A stretch of 64,000 nucleotides of DNA from Lentisphaerales bacterium (GCA_022446985.1 JAKVBD010000002.1:62001-126000), one strand, 5' to 3'. Positions 1 to 8,876 are shown, numbered from the stretch's first letter. Notes: a model not told the origin generated them from the letters alone. Numbers and translations: made by a program.

Positions 1-46
1 GGAAAATGAAAATGTCTTCTAATAAAAGCAGGAATGAGGCAGATAA

Positions 47-565
47 ATGCAGACACAAAATCTCATCGAAGAACAAATCACTAACTGCCGCGAACTTTTA
101 AAAATTTTCAAAGATGAAAGAGAAACTTATGGAGACTCAAGCTCTATAAACCTCGACCAAGTCGTCATCATGATTAAACGCAAGCAGGAAATCCTAACGA
201 CTTTCAGCAGGCAAAAAGAAATCATGCAAGGCATTAAAGAGCATGGCCACCAAAACGAAGAAACAGAGAAAAAACTTCTAAGAGAACTTGGCGGCATCCT
301 CGAACAACTGCTTGTAATCGATCAGGAAAATGAAGTCCTTCTTAAAAACCTTCTGCGCAAAAGACCAGTAGACACGACCAAAAGCAGTCAAACTTCATCA
401 ATTAGTCAAACTCCTGACTTACCCTTTTGTCCAGGTAAGCGTCGTCAACCAAGGAAAGTAAAACAAACTGTATCGTCTGTTAAAAATGACGTAAAACAGG
501 CTGACCTTTTACAAAATAAACTGAACCACTTTTCGCGCAATAAACTGCGCGCCTACGGAGCTTAA
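47..565 (+). CDS. FlgN-like flagellar export chaperone
   Basis: A 172-residue, strongly helical charged protein with long heptad-like stretches over residues 1-105 and a basic, low-complexity tail (about 105-172). Size, helicity and position ahead of flagellar regulators and FliS resemble FlgN, the cytosolic chaperone for the hook-filament junction proteins; FlgN sequences diverge strongly, so this is inference from context. The ATG is preceded by GAGG with 7-nt spacing. It lies 10 bp upstream of the histidine kinase, so the two are probably cotranscribed. The 46 bases before it show only possible tails of an upstream gene. Confidence 0.5.
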   Translation: MQTQNLIEEQITNCRELLKIFKDERETYGDSSSINLDQVVIMIKRKQEILTTFSRQKEIMQGIKEHGHQNEETEKKLLRELGGILEQLLVIDQENEVLLKNLLRKRPVDTTKSSQTSSISQTPDLPFCPGKRRQPRKVKQTVSSVKNDVKQADLLQNKLNHFSRNKLRAYGA

Positions 566-575
566 AGGATCAATC

Positions 576-1784
576 ATGACAAGAATTCTGAAAGCTAGTG
601 ATGATCCAAGATACGCAACTTTGCTCAATGCATTTGAGGCATTTCAGCAGCAAAGCAGCCAACTTGAAGAAAGTCATAAAAAACTAAAAGAACAACTCAA
701 GCATTCACAAATCGACCTTGCCGAGAAGAACAAAGAGCTGGCTAAAAAAGTCACTGAAGTTCACGATATGAAAGAAAGGCTTTCAAGTATTCTCGAGTCA
801 ATTACCGACGCTGTTTTCATGATTGACAAAAAAGGCTCCATTGTCACTGCGAACCATGCCGCTTGCAGCTTTTTTGAGAAAGATAAATTCGATGAACTGG
901 ATAAACTCTCATTAACTGAAGTTCCAGAAATCATGAGTTTCATTGAAGCTGGTAAAAAAATCCAGGACAAAGACCTTTGTTGTAACATCCACAATGAAGA
1001 AAAAGTACTTATGCTTTCAATTTTGCCGATCAAAAAAAATCAGGCAAGATCAGTTCTCATTATTAAAGACATCACTGATTACCAACAATTAAAAGTTCGC
1101 GTCGAACGCGAAGACCGCATGACTGAACTAGGTCAGGTCGCCGCCTCAGTAGCTCATGAAATCCGCAACCCACTTGCAGCTGTAGAAGGCTTTGCCAGAC
1201 TACTCGAGCGTGATTTACCGGACAATCAAAAAAGAATGGCGGGCAAAATCGTCCAGGCGACAAGACAACTCAACTACGTAGTCACCAACCTTTTGACCTA
1301 CACAAGGGATCAGGCTATCCATCCTTTCCCTCATGACATGTCACAAGTTGTCGAAGAGGCAGCAGAACTGGTTATTCCTATGGCAGAAGACCGAGACATC
1401 GGCTTCGATATGAAACTCCAGAAGGCCGTTTCTGCACAAGTTGATGGCATTCAAATCAAACAGCTTCTACTCAATTTATTCATAAATTCTGTTCAGGCAT
1501 GCCCGGTAAAAGCCGACGGTCAAATAAATGTCGTTATGAAAAAAGTTAGAAATAAAATTTCAATTACCGTCGAAGACAATGGTTGTGGAATCCCAGCCTC
1601 AAAAGTCGCAAGACTCTTTGAACCGTTCTTCACCATGAAAGATGGCGGAATTGGACTTGGCCTGGCCATGTGTCGTCGTATTGCTGATATGCATGCCGGA
1701 AAACTCACAGTTAAAAGTACCGAGGGCAAAGGTACCTGTTTTACACTTACCTTGAACCAAAATGGAGCGCGTCAAAATGATTGA
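576..1784 (+). CDS. PAS-domain sensor histidine kinase, FlrB/NtrB-like
   Basis: A cytosolic sensor kinase with no membrane segment. Residues 20-70 form a coiled coil, 70-170 a PAS-like domain, and the HisKA H-box is SVAHEIRNPL with phospho-acceptor His194. The ATPase domain shows the N-box around Asn304, DNGCGIP (Asp334), the F-box LFEPFF and the G2 loop GGIGLGL near 358. Soluble PAS-HisKA kinases next to an NtrC-type regulator inside flagellar clusters (FlrB, FleS) act as a checkpoint for sigma-54-dependent late basal-body and hook genes. The SD AAAGGA lies 7 nt before the ATG. Its end overlaps the regulator start, so translation is probably coupled. Confidence 0.88.
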   Translation: MTRILKASDDPRYATLLNAFEAFQQQSSQLEESHKKLKEQLKHSQIDLAEKNKELAKKVTEVHDMKERLSSILESITDAVFMIDKKGSIVTANHAACSFFEKDKFDELDKLSLTEVPEIMSFIEAGKKIQDKDLCCNIHNEEKVLMLSILPIKKNQARSVLIIKDITDYQQLKVRVEREDRMTELGQVAASVAHEIRNPLAAVEGFARLLERDLPDNQKRMAGKIVQATRQLNYVVTNLLTYTRDQAIHPFPHDMSQVVEEAAELVIPMAEDRDIGFDMKLQKAVSAQVDGIQIKQLLLNLFINSVQACPVKADGQINVVMKKVRNKISITVEDNGCGIPASKVARLFEPFFTMKDGGIGLGLAMCRRIADMHAGKLTVKSTEGKGTCFTLTLNQNGARQND

Positions 1785-3174
1785 TAGAATTCTCGTAGCC
1801 GATGATGAATTCATGATCAGGGAAGTCCTGGAAGAAACAATCCGCAGGCACAACATAGAAGTCATTACCGCCTCAAATGGTGATGAAGCTAAAAAAATGC
1901 TTGAAAAACACGATTGCCAAATGGCATTTGTCGACCTTAAAATGGGTAAAACGACCGGCATGGATGTTCTCGAACACTGTCGTGCCAAAAGTCCTTCTAC
2001 CCTCTTTGTACTTATGACTGCATACGGCACTGTTGAAACTGCAGTCGAGGCAATCAAGATGGGAGCTTACGACTTTATTCTCAAGCCATTCTCCCCCGAC
2101 CAAACAGACGTACTCATCGAAAAAGCCAATAAATGGCTGCAAATGAGCGAAAAACAAATTTATCTTAACAAAGAACTCGACAAAGAAGTTGGCTTCCTTA
2201 AAGAAATCATTGGTAAATCCAGTGAAATACAGGAAATCAATAAACTAATCCACCGTGTTGCCAACTCTCATGTCACCGTTCTTGTAACTGGAGAAAGTGG
2301 TACAGGTAAAGAGTTGGTTTCTTCTGCTATAGAGCACGTTGCCAACCCTAAACGAAAAGCTCCATATATCCGCATGAACTGTGCTGCAGTTCCAGAAAAC
2401 CTTATAGAAAGTGAAATGTTTGGCCATGAAAAAGGAGCCTTTACTGGTGCAAACGAAAGGCGCATTGGCCGCTTTGAGTTAGCTGATGGCGGCACTCTCC
2501 TACTCGACGAGATTGGCGAAGTCCCTCTTTCCATGCAAGCAAAATTGCTTCGAGTTCTGCAAGAATCAGAGTTTGAAAGAGTTGGCGGTAACAAGACGAT
2601 TAAAGTGGATGTTAGAATTATCGCAACGACAAACAGAGATCTCAAAATTGAAGTTGAGAAAGGCAACTTTCGCGAAGACCTTTACTACCGTCTAAATGTA
2701 GTCCCTATTAAAGTACCGGCACTACGTGAAAGAAGTGGTGACAGCAGAGTTATTGCTAAAAAACTACTCGAAAGAATTGCAAACCGACAAAACCGGGAGC
2801 TCTACTTTTCTGACAGCGCCCTAAAATGCATTGCTAATTACCCTTGGCCCGGAAATGTCCGGGAACTTGAAAACTTCATCGAAAGACTCGGTGTTTTAGA
2901 GGATGGCCCGGAAATTGGTGACGACGCCATGCCGGATTATATAAAATCCCCAGACAAAAGCTCTATCAGCTGTTCCTCAAGCACTTCGGATTCAGATACC
3001 CTGAACCTGCATGACATCGAAAGAGAAACAATCAAAAGAGCACTAACTAAAACCGGCGGCAACCGATCTAAGGCCGCTGAACTTCTTGGCTTCAGTGTAA
3101 GGACTCTCAGAAATAAATTAGCTGAGTATAAAACAAGCGGTGAATGGGACCCTGAAGCCCAAGTCGCCATATAA
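1777..3174 (+). CDS. Sigma-54-dependent response regulator, FlrC/NtrC-like
   Basis: An NtrC-family activator. Numbered from an upstream in-frame ATG at 1762, the receiver (about 8-120) has the acidic pair at 14-15, phospho-Asp58, and Lys in ILKPF. The AAA+ domain (about 148-385) has Walker A GESGTGKE (177), the sigma-54 contact loop GAFTGA (225-230) and Walker B LLLDE (about 246-250). The C-terminus is a Fis-type helix-turn-helix (about 420-458). The start at 1777 is preferred: GGAG sits 7-8 nt upstream and the receiver begins at once. It overlaps the kinase by 8 bp. The cognate partner is surely the upstream kinase; target promoters are not in view. Confidence 0.9.
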   Translation: MIDRILVADDEFMIREVLEETIRRHNIEVITASNGDEAKKMLEKHDCQMAFVDLKMGKTTGMDVLEHCRAKSPSTLFVLMTAYGTVETAVEAIKMGAYDFILKPFSPDQTDVLIEKANKWLQMSEKQIYLNKELDKEVGFLKEIIGKSSEIQEINKLIHRVANSHVTVLVTGESGTGKELVSSAIEHVANPKRKAPYIRMNCAAVPENLIESEMFGHEKGAFTGANERRIGRFELADGGTLLLDEIGEVPLSMQAKLLRVLQESEFERVGGNKTIKVDVRIIATTNRDLKIEVEKGNFREDLYYRLNVVPIKVPALRERSGDSRVIAKKLLERIANRQNRELYFSDSALKCIANYPWPGNVRELENFIERLGVLEDGPEIGDDAMPDYIKSPDKSSISCSSSTSDSDTLNLHDIERETIKRALTKTGGNRSKAAELLGFSVRTLRNKLAEYKTSGEWDPEAQVAI

Positions 3175-3185
3175 GGAGAAGAAAA

Positions 3186-3608
3186 CTGAACGAACAAGAA
3201 CTGACCGACATGCTCATACATGCTCTGGACAATTCCCAGAATGGATTTAGTGAACTAAAACGCATGTTTAATGAATGTGCAGATGCTTTTGAAATTGGCG
3301 ACGATGTGAAAGGACTCACCGTCATGAACCAGATCTTGCCAAGCCTAAGCGATTTTTCGAATTTCTGTGCCGACATGATCACTACTCATCACCATCAAAT
3401 TAATGATGAACTCATGAATCAACTCACAGAACAATGCGAACAGTTTCAATCCCTGCTTGGAGATATGGTCGCGGAAATGGAAGATAGCAACCTTGTAGAA
3501 GTTGGCGATATACTTAAGTATGACCTCGGAGACCTGGTTGTTCAGATATCTAAAACATTCCCACAGATTGCTGAGGCATTGAAGAAAGATATAAGCTGTG
3601 TCGGATAA
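3186..3608 (+). CDS. Conserved helical protein of the flagellar cluster
   Basis: A short acidic, almost all-helical protein of no recognised family, lying between flrC-like and maf genes. The first ATG (3210) has no SD, but an in-frame CTG at 3186 lies 7 nt after a strong AGGAG (3174-3178) and adds the natural-looking start MNEQELTD. I therefore propose CTG initiation, giving 140 residues; with the ATG it is 132. The spacing of 11 bp from flrC and 5 bp to the glycosyltransferase shows it belongs to the operon. Its function is unknown; a chaperone-like or structural role in motility is only a guess. Confidence 0.65.
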   Translation: MNEQELTDMLIHALDNSQNGFSELKRMFNECADAFEIGDDVKGLTVMNQILPSLSDFSNFCADMITTHHHQINDELMNQLTEQCEQFQSLLGDMVAEMEDSNLVEVGDILKYDLGDLVVQISKTFPQIAEALKKDISCVG

Positions 3609-3613
3609 ATCCC

Positions 3614-5359
3614 GTGAGTACAGTTGCCCATAACTACATATGCGAAAAAATAGCCGATTCCAGGCTCCACAACCTATTGGAGCAGTGTGAACAAAGTCAA
3701 CAGCTGAAGTACGACGGCGAACTCGCCTACTGGCTGCAAAGTGACAAGCTATTTCCCCTTCAGAGTAAAAGAAACCCTGAGCGGGAGGCAAGAAACATTA
3801 CCGATCATTGGTTACAAACCGTAGACGAAAAACCTATGGTCGTTGCACTATTGGGTGTCAGTAGCATATACATCATCGAGGCACTGTTAAAAAAAATCCC
3901 CCAGGATTCAAACATACTTATTGTCGACCCTAATCCACAACACATGAAGACTTTCATTGACAATTGTGGAGGTCACGAAATCTTTCGTAAAGATCAACTT
4001 CACATCATAACCGCAAATACAGATGATTCTTTAACCAATACATTTAGGCAAGAAATATCTCTCCAAAACAAATTGTGCAGTCACATCTTTACCCTTCCCT
4101 CGATAAGCCGTTTTCGACCTGAAATCGAAACCACCAGAGAACTGCTTTCCAAAGCCATAAAAGCAGAAGCTATGGATCGCGGTACAAGCGCGGCATTTTC
4201 TGCAGAATGGTTACAAAACTCCATTATCAATATACCAGAAATGCTCAAAGCCCCGGGCGTAACTCAACTGCAAAATAAATTCAGCGGTCGAGACGCACTT
4301 GTTGTTTGTGCAGGTCCTTCACTAAACGAATCCCTGCACTACATAAAGAAATACCAAAACTCCGCCCTGATCATTTGTGTTGGCACTGCGCTGAAACCTC
4401 TCTTGGCCGCAGGAATCACTCCACACATTACTATAATTGTCGATAGTGACCCAAAAGTCAGTCAGCAATTTAGCGATCTTGATAATCCTCCCGGCTACCT
4501 ACTTTGCCCCTATACCATCTTCCCGGGAATTATTCAGAAATATCACCAAAAAGTCATCGCTTTTAACTGCTTGGTTAGCGAAGGTTTTTCTAAATGGTTA
4601 GCAGACGCCGGTATTGACCATGGCTCTTTAAATATAGGCGGAACTGTTTCGCTCTCAGCCTTGGATCTTGCTAAAACCTGTGGCGTAAAAAACATTTTCA
4701 CCTTTGGTCTGGATTTAGCCTATTCTGAAGATGGCACGAGTCATGCGAAAAATTCAATGTACGATACTCAAACTAAAGCTACAGGTCTAGTCGAAGTGCA
4801 AGGAAACAGGCATAACACAGTCAAAACAACAAAGCAATTTGCTGGCTATATAGACATTATGAATCGTTACCTAAAGGAAAAATTTTCCGCCTTTAGTGGC
4901 AAGATTTACAATGTCAATAACCACGGTGCTAAAATGTCCGTTATGGAGTTATTGACACCAGACGAAATCCCTTCACTTATCGATGAAAGTTCAAATATCT
5001 CTGACACTTTAGAAAATCTGAACTTTCATGAACTTTCCAGTACAAAAGTTGAAGAGCTTATCGACAATGCTGTTGAAGAAATCAATTCACTAAAAGACGA
5101 AAGTGCACTACTTCTGGACCAATTCCGAAACAACAGCATTCCTGCTGGAATTAACCAGTTTGAAGAGAGAGTTAAAAACTCTGACGTCTGCTCAAATTTA
5201 CTCGACCAAGCCATGAGAGCATGGTCCATGCAAGTCACCAATGGCGGTATTACCGACCCCGTAGAGTTAACCCAAAGCTTTGTAAGACAAATTCATGGAG
5301 CGTCAGATTGGGTTAGTGGTCTGTTAAATAGATCTCAAAATAGACTAAAACAACAATAA
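3614..5359 (+). CDS. Motility-associated factor (Maf/DUF115) glycosyltransferase
   Basis: A 581-residue protein starting at GTG. The central region has the Maf/MptE-like core: GRDALVVCAGPSLNE from about residue 225, followed by the alternating strand segments ALIICVGTALKPLL and ITIIVDSDP. Maf proteins transfer nonulosonic acids such as pseudaminic or legionaminic acid to Ser/Thr of flagellin in the cytosol before export, and their genes usually neighbour flagellin or fliS, as here with fliS 10 bp downstream. No sugar-nucleotide synthesis genes are in the window, so the sugar cannot be predicted. No SD is visible; coupling to the preceding gene, which ends 5 bp upstream, is likely. Confidence 0.85.
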   Translation: MSTVAHNYICEKIADSRLHNLLEQCEQSQQLKYDGELAYWLQSDKLFPLQSKRNPEREARNITDHWLQTVDEKPMVVALLGVSSIYIIEALLKKIPQDSNILIVDPNPQHMKTFIDNCGGHEIFRKDQLHIITANTDDSLTNTFRQEISLQNKLCSHIFTLPSISRFRPEIETTRELLSKAIKAEAMDRGTSAAFSAEWLQNSIINIPEMLKAPGVTQLQNKFSGRDALVVCAGPSLNESLHYIKKYQNSALIICVGTALKPLLAAGITPHITIIVDSDPKVSQQFSDLDNPPGYLLCPYTIFPGIIQKYHQKVIAFNCLVSEGFSKWLADAGIDHGSLNIGGTVSLSALDLAKTCGVKNIFTFGLDLAYSEDGTSHAKNSMYDTQTKATGLVEVQGNRHNTVKTTKQFAGYIDIMNRYLKEKFSAFSGKIYNVNNHGAKMSVMELLTPDEIPSLIDESSNISDTLENLNFHELSSTKVEELIDNAVEEINSLKDESALLLDQFRNNSIPAGINQFEERVKNSDVCSNLLDQAMRAWSMQVTNGGITDPVELTQSFVRQIHGASDWVSGLLNRSQNRLKQQ

Positions 5360-5369
5360 GGAGTTTGAA

Positions 5370-5771
5370 ATGGCACGCAGCATTGCAAACAGTTACCGAA
5401 AAGCCCAGGTTAGCACAGCCGGTCCTGGTCAAAGAGTTGTCCTCATGTACGAAGGACTTGTGAAAGAACTCAAAAAAGGCAAAATGGGAATCGTCAAATC
5501 CAAAGAAGATATCTCTGCTATGGAACATGCTCATAATGCATTATCACTTGCTTCACAGATCATTCTTGAACTCAGACTTGCCCTCGACATGGACAAAGGT
5601 GGTGAAATCGCAGAAAACTTAAAGAACCTTTACGATTTTTGGACAGCTCAAATTTCAGAAGCAAATACTCAAAAAAATGCCCAAATGCTTAATCCGATTA
5701 TCAGTATGGCAGAAGAGTTACGTGACACCTGGAAAGAAGCAACAACTAAAGCCAGACAAATTGGTGCTTAA
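5370..5771 (+). CDS. fliS: Flagellin export chaperone FliS
   Basis: The 133-residue protein matches the FliS plan: an N-terminal SYRKAQVSTAGPGQRVVLMY block (Tyr, QV, TA, then L/V-M-Y), an EGLVKELKKGK helix, an EIAENLKNLYDFW block and a final helical segment ending LRDTWKEA. FliS binds the disordered C-terminus of flagellin in the cytosol, prevents premature filament assembly and delivers it to FlhA; it often also interacts with FlgM. The length is typical of the family. A strong AAGGAG lies upstream of the ATG and the gene follows maf by 10 bp. The flagellin gene itself is not in the window. Confidence 0.88.
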   Translation: MARSIANSYRKAQVSTAGPGQRVVLMYEGLVKELKKGKMGIVKSKEDISAMEHAHNALSLASQIILELRLALDMDKGGEIAENLKNLYDFWTAQISEANTQKNAQMLNPIISMAEELRDTWKEATTKARQIGA

Positions 5772-5776
5772 AACGC

Positions 5777-6148
5777 ATGAGTATACTTGCTGACATAGAA
5801 AAAGTGCTCTCCGACTGGGAAGGTGCCTCGCACCAATTACATGAAGCCATACGGCTTAAAGATTATCGCAGCTACAGAAAATCTTTTTCTCAGGGAATGC
5901 GCCACTTTAAGAGTGTCAAAGAGTTTATAAATGCAAACCAGAATATCCATGAAGATCTTAAGCAACATATCATCTCAACCGTCAAGCTGTGGACTTCCAC
6001 AACCGAAGGCCTTAGCCGCTGGAAAGATGAGATTGGCATAGAACTTGAGGATCTAAAGTATAAACGTAAAAAGAAATCTAAAATCAGACGCGGTTACGCT
6101 TCTCATAGAAAAACAACCGGTCTCAACGTAAGCAGAAAAGCAAAATAA
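5777..6148 (+). CDS. Small helical flagellar-cluster protein with a basic tail
   Basis: A 123-residue protein, helical over 1-90 with a very basic, probably disordered C-terminus (KYKRKKKSKIRRGY and on). It starts 5 bp after fliS without a clear SD, so it is probably translated by coupling. Its place directly after fliS is where FliT-type chaperones are commonly found, and length and helicity fit, but I see no diagnostic FliT residues. The basic tail is unusual for FliT and could bind nucleic acid or an acidic partner. Function unassigned. Confidence 0.6.
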   Translation: MSILADIEKVLSDWEGASHQLHEAIRLKDYRSYRKSFSQGMRHFKSVKEFINANQNIHEDLKQHIISTVKLWTSTTEGLSRWKDEIGIELEDLKYKRKKKSKIRRGYASHRKTTGLNVSRKAK

Positions 6149-6149
6149 T

Positions 6150-6452
6150 ATGTCAGATGAGTTCATAGATCCAAGTTCGGTAAATATCATTGGAGGCCCG
6201 ATCAATAAAATCATCCGAACTCCCAATCGGATGGATAAAAAGAGAATCCTCAAGGGCTTTAATAAACAGGATAAAAAAATCAGACTCATCGGTGGTGATT
6301 GTCAGGAAGACAACCTGCAACCTCCTTCAATAATTCTGGAAAGAGAAGGAGAGCGCATCACAAAAATTATCGTTAAATGTACTTGTGGCAGACATGCCGA
6401 ACTGGTGTGTGAAGAGGAAGAAGATAAAAACGAGCTAATGATCGATGAATAA
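6150..6452 (+). CDS. Hypothetical protein with a CxCG motif
   Basis: A 100-residue protein not recognised by family. The N-terminal half is basic (repeated Lys/Arg around 25-45); the C-terminal half carries a strand-rich segment with KCTCGRHAEL near residues 76-85, a further Cys at about 88, and an acidic tail. The CxC...C arrangement could hold a metal, but four clear ligands are not present. The gene begins one base after the previous stop and overlaps the lipoprotein gene by 8 bp, so it belongs to the flagellar operon. Confidence 0.6.
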   Translation: MSDEFIDPSSVNIIGGPINKIIRTPNRMDKKRILKGFNKQDKKIRLIGGDCQEDNLQPPSIILEREGERITKIIVKCTCGRHAELVCEEEEDKNELMIDE

Positions 6453-7083
6453 AATCTGGATACTAACTTTTATCTTAGTTCTCTGCACTGTTTCATGTGC
6501 AAGTAAAAAAGATAACAACGACCTCAAACTGGCTCCTTTTGAAGGAGATACAGTCTTGATCATCCCTCCACTAAGCGATGATTCAAACCTGAACAACGAG
6601 CTCGGGCGCAGCATGACTTCAAATCTCATAAGAAAGATATCGAGTGATGTACGTTATGCTGGAGATATTCCTAAACTGCAGAGCGCCCTTCAAAAGAGCA
6701 ATTTAATTGTTGATGGCCAGGTTAATATGCTGGAAGTATCCAAAATTGGTGCGGCGGTTAATGCCAAAGATGTCATCTGCGTGAAAGTGACATCCTACAC
6801 CCTTTACCCACCTCAAAGCCTGTCATGTGTTATTATCAGTAGACGATTAGATGGACAAAAATATAAGCAAAGAGTGGCTTATATGAATGTACACATGGAA
6901 GACATTGAAGACCGCAAAGAGTTTGCTGACTTTGTAGGAGGCAGTCTGCGTGGTCCGCTCGGAGACCGCTTCATTAAAAAAACCGATGTAAATGCTGAAG
7001 CTGCCATGCTTTCTAACAAACAATTTTATAGATTTGCCGGATATAAGATAAGTAAAAACATCCTGCTGATGAAAAAATATTGA
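6445..7083 (+). CDS. Predicted lipoprotein, possibly FlgO-like
   Basis: A 212-residue exported protein. The hydrophobic signal (residues 4-17) ends in a loose lipobox TVSC with Cys18 as probable lipidation site; Thr rather than Leu at -3 is atypical. The mature part alternates strands and helices, with VLIIPPLSD, LGRSMTSNLIRKI and DVICVKVTSY resembling the FlgO/TolB-N-like layout of outer-membrane flagellar accessory proteins such as Vibrio FlgO. That link rests on pattern and on the position at the end of a flagellar operon; it is not certain. It overlaps the preceding gene by 8 bp. Confidence 0.6.
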   Translation: MNKIWILTFILVLCTVSCASKKDNNDLKLAPFEGDTVLIIPPLSDDSNLNNELGRSMTSNLIRKISSDVRYAGDIPKLQSALQKSNLIVDGQVNMLEVSKIGAAVNAKDVICVKVTSYTLYPPQSLSCVIISRRLDGQKYKQRVAYMNVHMEDIEDRKEFADFVGGSLRGPLGDRFIKKTDVNAEAAMLSNKQFYRFAGYKISKNILLMKKY

Positions 7084-7091
7084 TATGGAAC

Positions 7092-7118
7092 TAAATTCCT
7101 AAAGGTAATCGCCGATAT
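7092..7118 (+). promoter_or_regulatory. Sigma-28 (FliA) promoter upstream of the flgM-like gene
   Basis: TAAA at 7092-7095, a 15-base spacer, then GCCGATAT at 7111-7118. The flagellar sigma-28 consensus is TAAA-N15-GCCGATAA, so this differs at one position and has exact spacing. Transcription should start near 7125, about 34 bases before the flgM-like ATG. It implies a FliA homologue in the genome and a separate late-class transcript for this gene. Confidence 0.8.
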
Positions 7119-7158
7119 TATTTAAGTGATATACGGTTACAAAACTAAGGTAACTATT

Positions 7159-7452
7159 ATGAAAATAGAATCAGGACAGCCATTTCATCTGGAGCCTTCT
7201 AAAAAAAGGCCCCAAGGGGCAGAAGCAACTGGAGATGCACCGGCGGCCACTGCAGCGAACCCTAGTACTGTCCTTAACCTCTCAGATGGTGTACGGCAAA
7301 TACAGGAAAAAATGAAGGATCTTAAATCAAACGAAGAACCCCGTCAAGATCTTGTTGCTGAAGCAAAGTCTGAGTTGGCAGAGTGGAAAGGTCTGTCTGA
7401 TGATAAGATTGACTCCATTTTGAATAAGATAGTCGATGAAATGAATTTATAA
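7159..7452 (+). CDS. FlgM-like anti-sigma-28 factor
   Basis: A 97-residue protein starting MKIESGQPF, with an Ala/Pro-rich disordered N-terminal half and a C-terminal half of the form VLNLSDGVRQI...RQDLVAEAKSEL..., ending in short helices (DKIDSILNKIVDEM). This is the FlgM layout: a disordered N-terminus and a C-terminal helical region that binds and inhibits FliA. Sequence identity to known FlgM is low, but the sigma-28 promoter directly upstream matches the known autoregulation of flgM. ATG 7159 is chosen over GTG 7126 because it has an AAGG about 9 nt upstream and gives the usual MKI start. Confidence 0.7.
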   Translation: MKIESGQPFHLEPSKKRPQGAEATGDAPAATAANPSTVLNLSDGVRQIQEKMKDLKSNEEPRQDLVAEAKSELAEWKGLSDDKIDSILNKIVDEMNL

Positions 7453-7477
7453 TCTGCCCAAAACACTTATGTATCTT

Positions 7478-7503
7478 GGCCTGTCTTTTGACGGGCCTTT
7501 TTT
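7478..7503 (+). terminator. Rho-independent terminator after the flgM-like gene
   Basis: An 8-bp stem GGCCTGTC / GACGGGCC (one G-T pair) with a TTTT loop, followed by six T. It closes the flagellar cluster. Confidence 0.88.
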
Positions 7504-7593
7504 ATTTACAGTTATTCTGTCAAGAATCCCTGAGCCTGAAACGTTTTAAATATGATTACGAGAAATGATGTGTGTTATTAAAGGAATAAAATT

Positions 7594-8772
7594 ATGAAAA
7601 TATCACCGAAGATATACTCTTCCCTACTGGCTCTCTTACTGGCCCCATTTTACCACGCAGAGGAAAGTAATGGTCTTGCTCCTGAAGTTACAGACTTCAA
7701 TGCTAAAGATGCTTCACACACCTTAGAAAAGCAGATCCCTTATTTAAGAGAATCTTACATTACCGCTAACCCGCAAGACAGAAAAGACGGCATAAGTATC
7801 GGCAAATTTGAAAATAAAAAGCAACAAAATGCAATTCTAAAGCTGGCTAGGGAATTCGCCGATGATAAACATGACGTCTATGACAGTTTTCTCATTGCCC
7901 ACAAAAATCAACTCATCTTTGAGTCCTACTACAAGCGAGGCCGTGTAGACTTCCCACATTATCAAATGTCCATCACAAAATCTTATACTGCTCTTGCTTT
8001 GGGACGGGCAATTCAGCTCGGATACATAAATATGGAAGCCCTACAAAAGCCATTTCATACCTTCTTAAAAGATCTTGACCCTTCAAAATTTGTTGCCGGT
8101 GCCGACAAAATAACTCTGCATGAGGCCATGCATATGCGCTCTGGGATTCGTATCGACAAAGACAAAGTCAAACAAGTGATGAAGAATGTCGGACAGCTTA
8201 AAGGTCAGGGCCAAGTTCAGGCCTACCTTGAAAACAGCCAACCGATAACTCCAGGTAAGCAAGTCTATAAATATCAGGGCTCTGATCCGTCGATCACTAT
8301 GCAAGTTCTGGAAGCTGTAGTTCCCGGTTCTGCAAAAGACTTCATCAAAAATGAACTGCTGGACAAACTTGGAATAGAAACTTTTGGCTGGCAAGAAGAC
8401 ATCAGTGGACTACCTAAAGCTGCAGCTGGTTCTAGCATGAAATCCCGCGATATGCTTAAGTGGGGAATGCTCGTCATGAATAAAGGTAAATGGCAGGGAG
8501 AACAACTAATCCCTGCTGAATTCATAAAACTCGCAACTTCTAAAATAAACACCAACAAAGCTGGCACTTCTTACGGTTACTTCTGGTGGCGCCATAACAT
8601 GGATGTAAACGGCAAAAAAGTAGATTGTAAGTCAGGGCGTGGTGCTGGCGGACAATTCATCCTCATGTTCGAAGAGCTCGATCTTCTTGTTGTTGTAACC
8701 TCTCACAACAAAGGCATGGGAAAAACCCTTAGATTGCCCCCCGAAAGAATTCTGCCACTCTTCATGAAATAG
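7594..8772 (+). CDS. Secreted class C beta-lactamase-family serine hydrolase
   Basis: A 392-residue protein with a signal peptide (about 1-22). It has the serpin-like hydrolase triad of class C beta-lactamases, DD-peptidases and EstB-type esterases: SxxK as Ser126-Ile-Thr-Lys129 in MSITKSY, a Tyr motif around Tyr227 (YKYQGSD in place of YxN), and a GRGAGGQ segment in place of the K/H-T-G box. A true beta-lactamase is unlikely; such proteins in polymer degraders are mostly esterases or peptidases acting in the periplasm. An AAAGGA lies before the ATG. It stands alone between the flagellar terminator and a receiver gene. Confidence 0.82.
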   Translation: MKISPKIYSSLLALLLAPFYHAEESNGLAPEVTDFNAKDASHTLEKQIPYLRESYITANPQDRKDGISIGKFENKKQQNAILKLAREFADDKHDVYDSFLIAHKNQLIFESYYKRGRVDFPHYQMSITKSYTALALGRAIQLGYINMEALQKPFHTFLKDLDPSKFVAGADKITLHEAMHMRSGIRIDKDKVKQVMKNVGQLKGQGQVQAYLENSQPITPGKQVYKYQGSDPSITMQVLEAVVPGSAKDFIKNELLDKLGIETFGWQEDISGLPKAAAGSSMKSRDMLKWGMLVMNKGKWQGEQLIPAEFIKLATSKINTNKAGTSYGYFWWRHNMDVNGKKVDCKSGRGAGGQFILMFEELDLLVVVTSHNKGMGKTLRLPPERILPLFMK

Positions 8773-8876
8773 CCATTTATAGTGCCATAAACCGACTGTG
8801 GCACAACCACATGCTAAAACATTTAATTCATCATGAAAATAGTATATAATCCCTTAAAGTAATTTAAGGACGACTT

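Noticed and set aside
1-46. C-terminal end of an upstream gene
   Set aside because: Two frames could be tails (stop at 20-22, or one running past 100), and neither is long enough to call.
7594-8772. Antibiotic-resistance beta-lactamase
   Set aside because: SxxK is present, but the Tyr and KTG boxes are altered and the context is degradative; a general serine hydrolase is safer.
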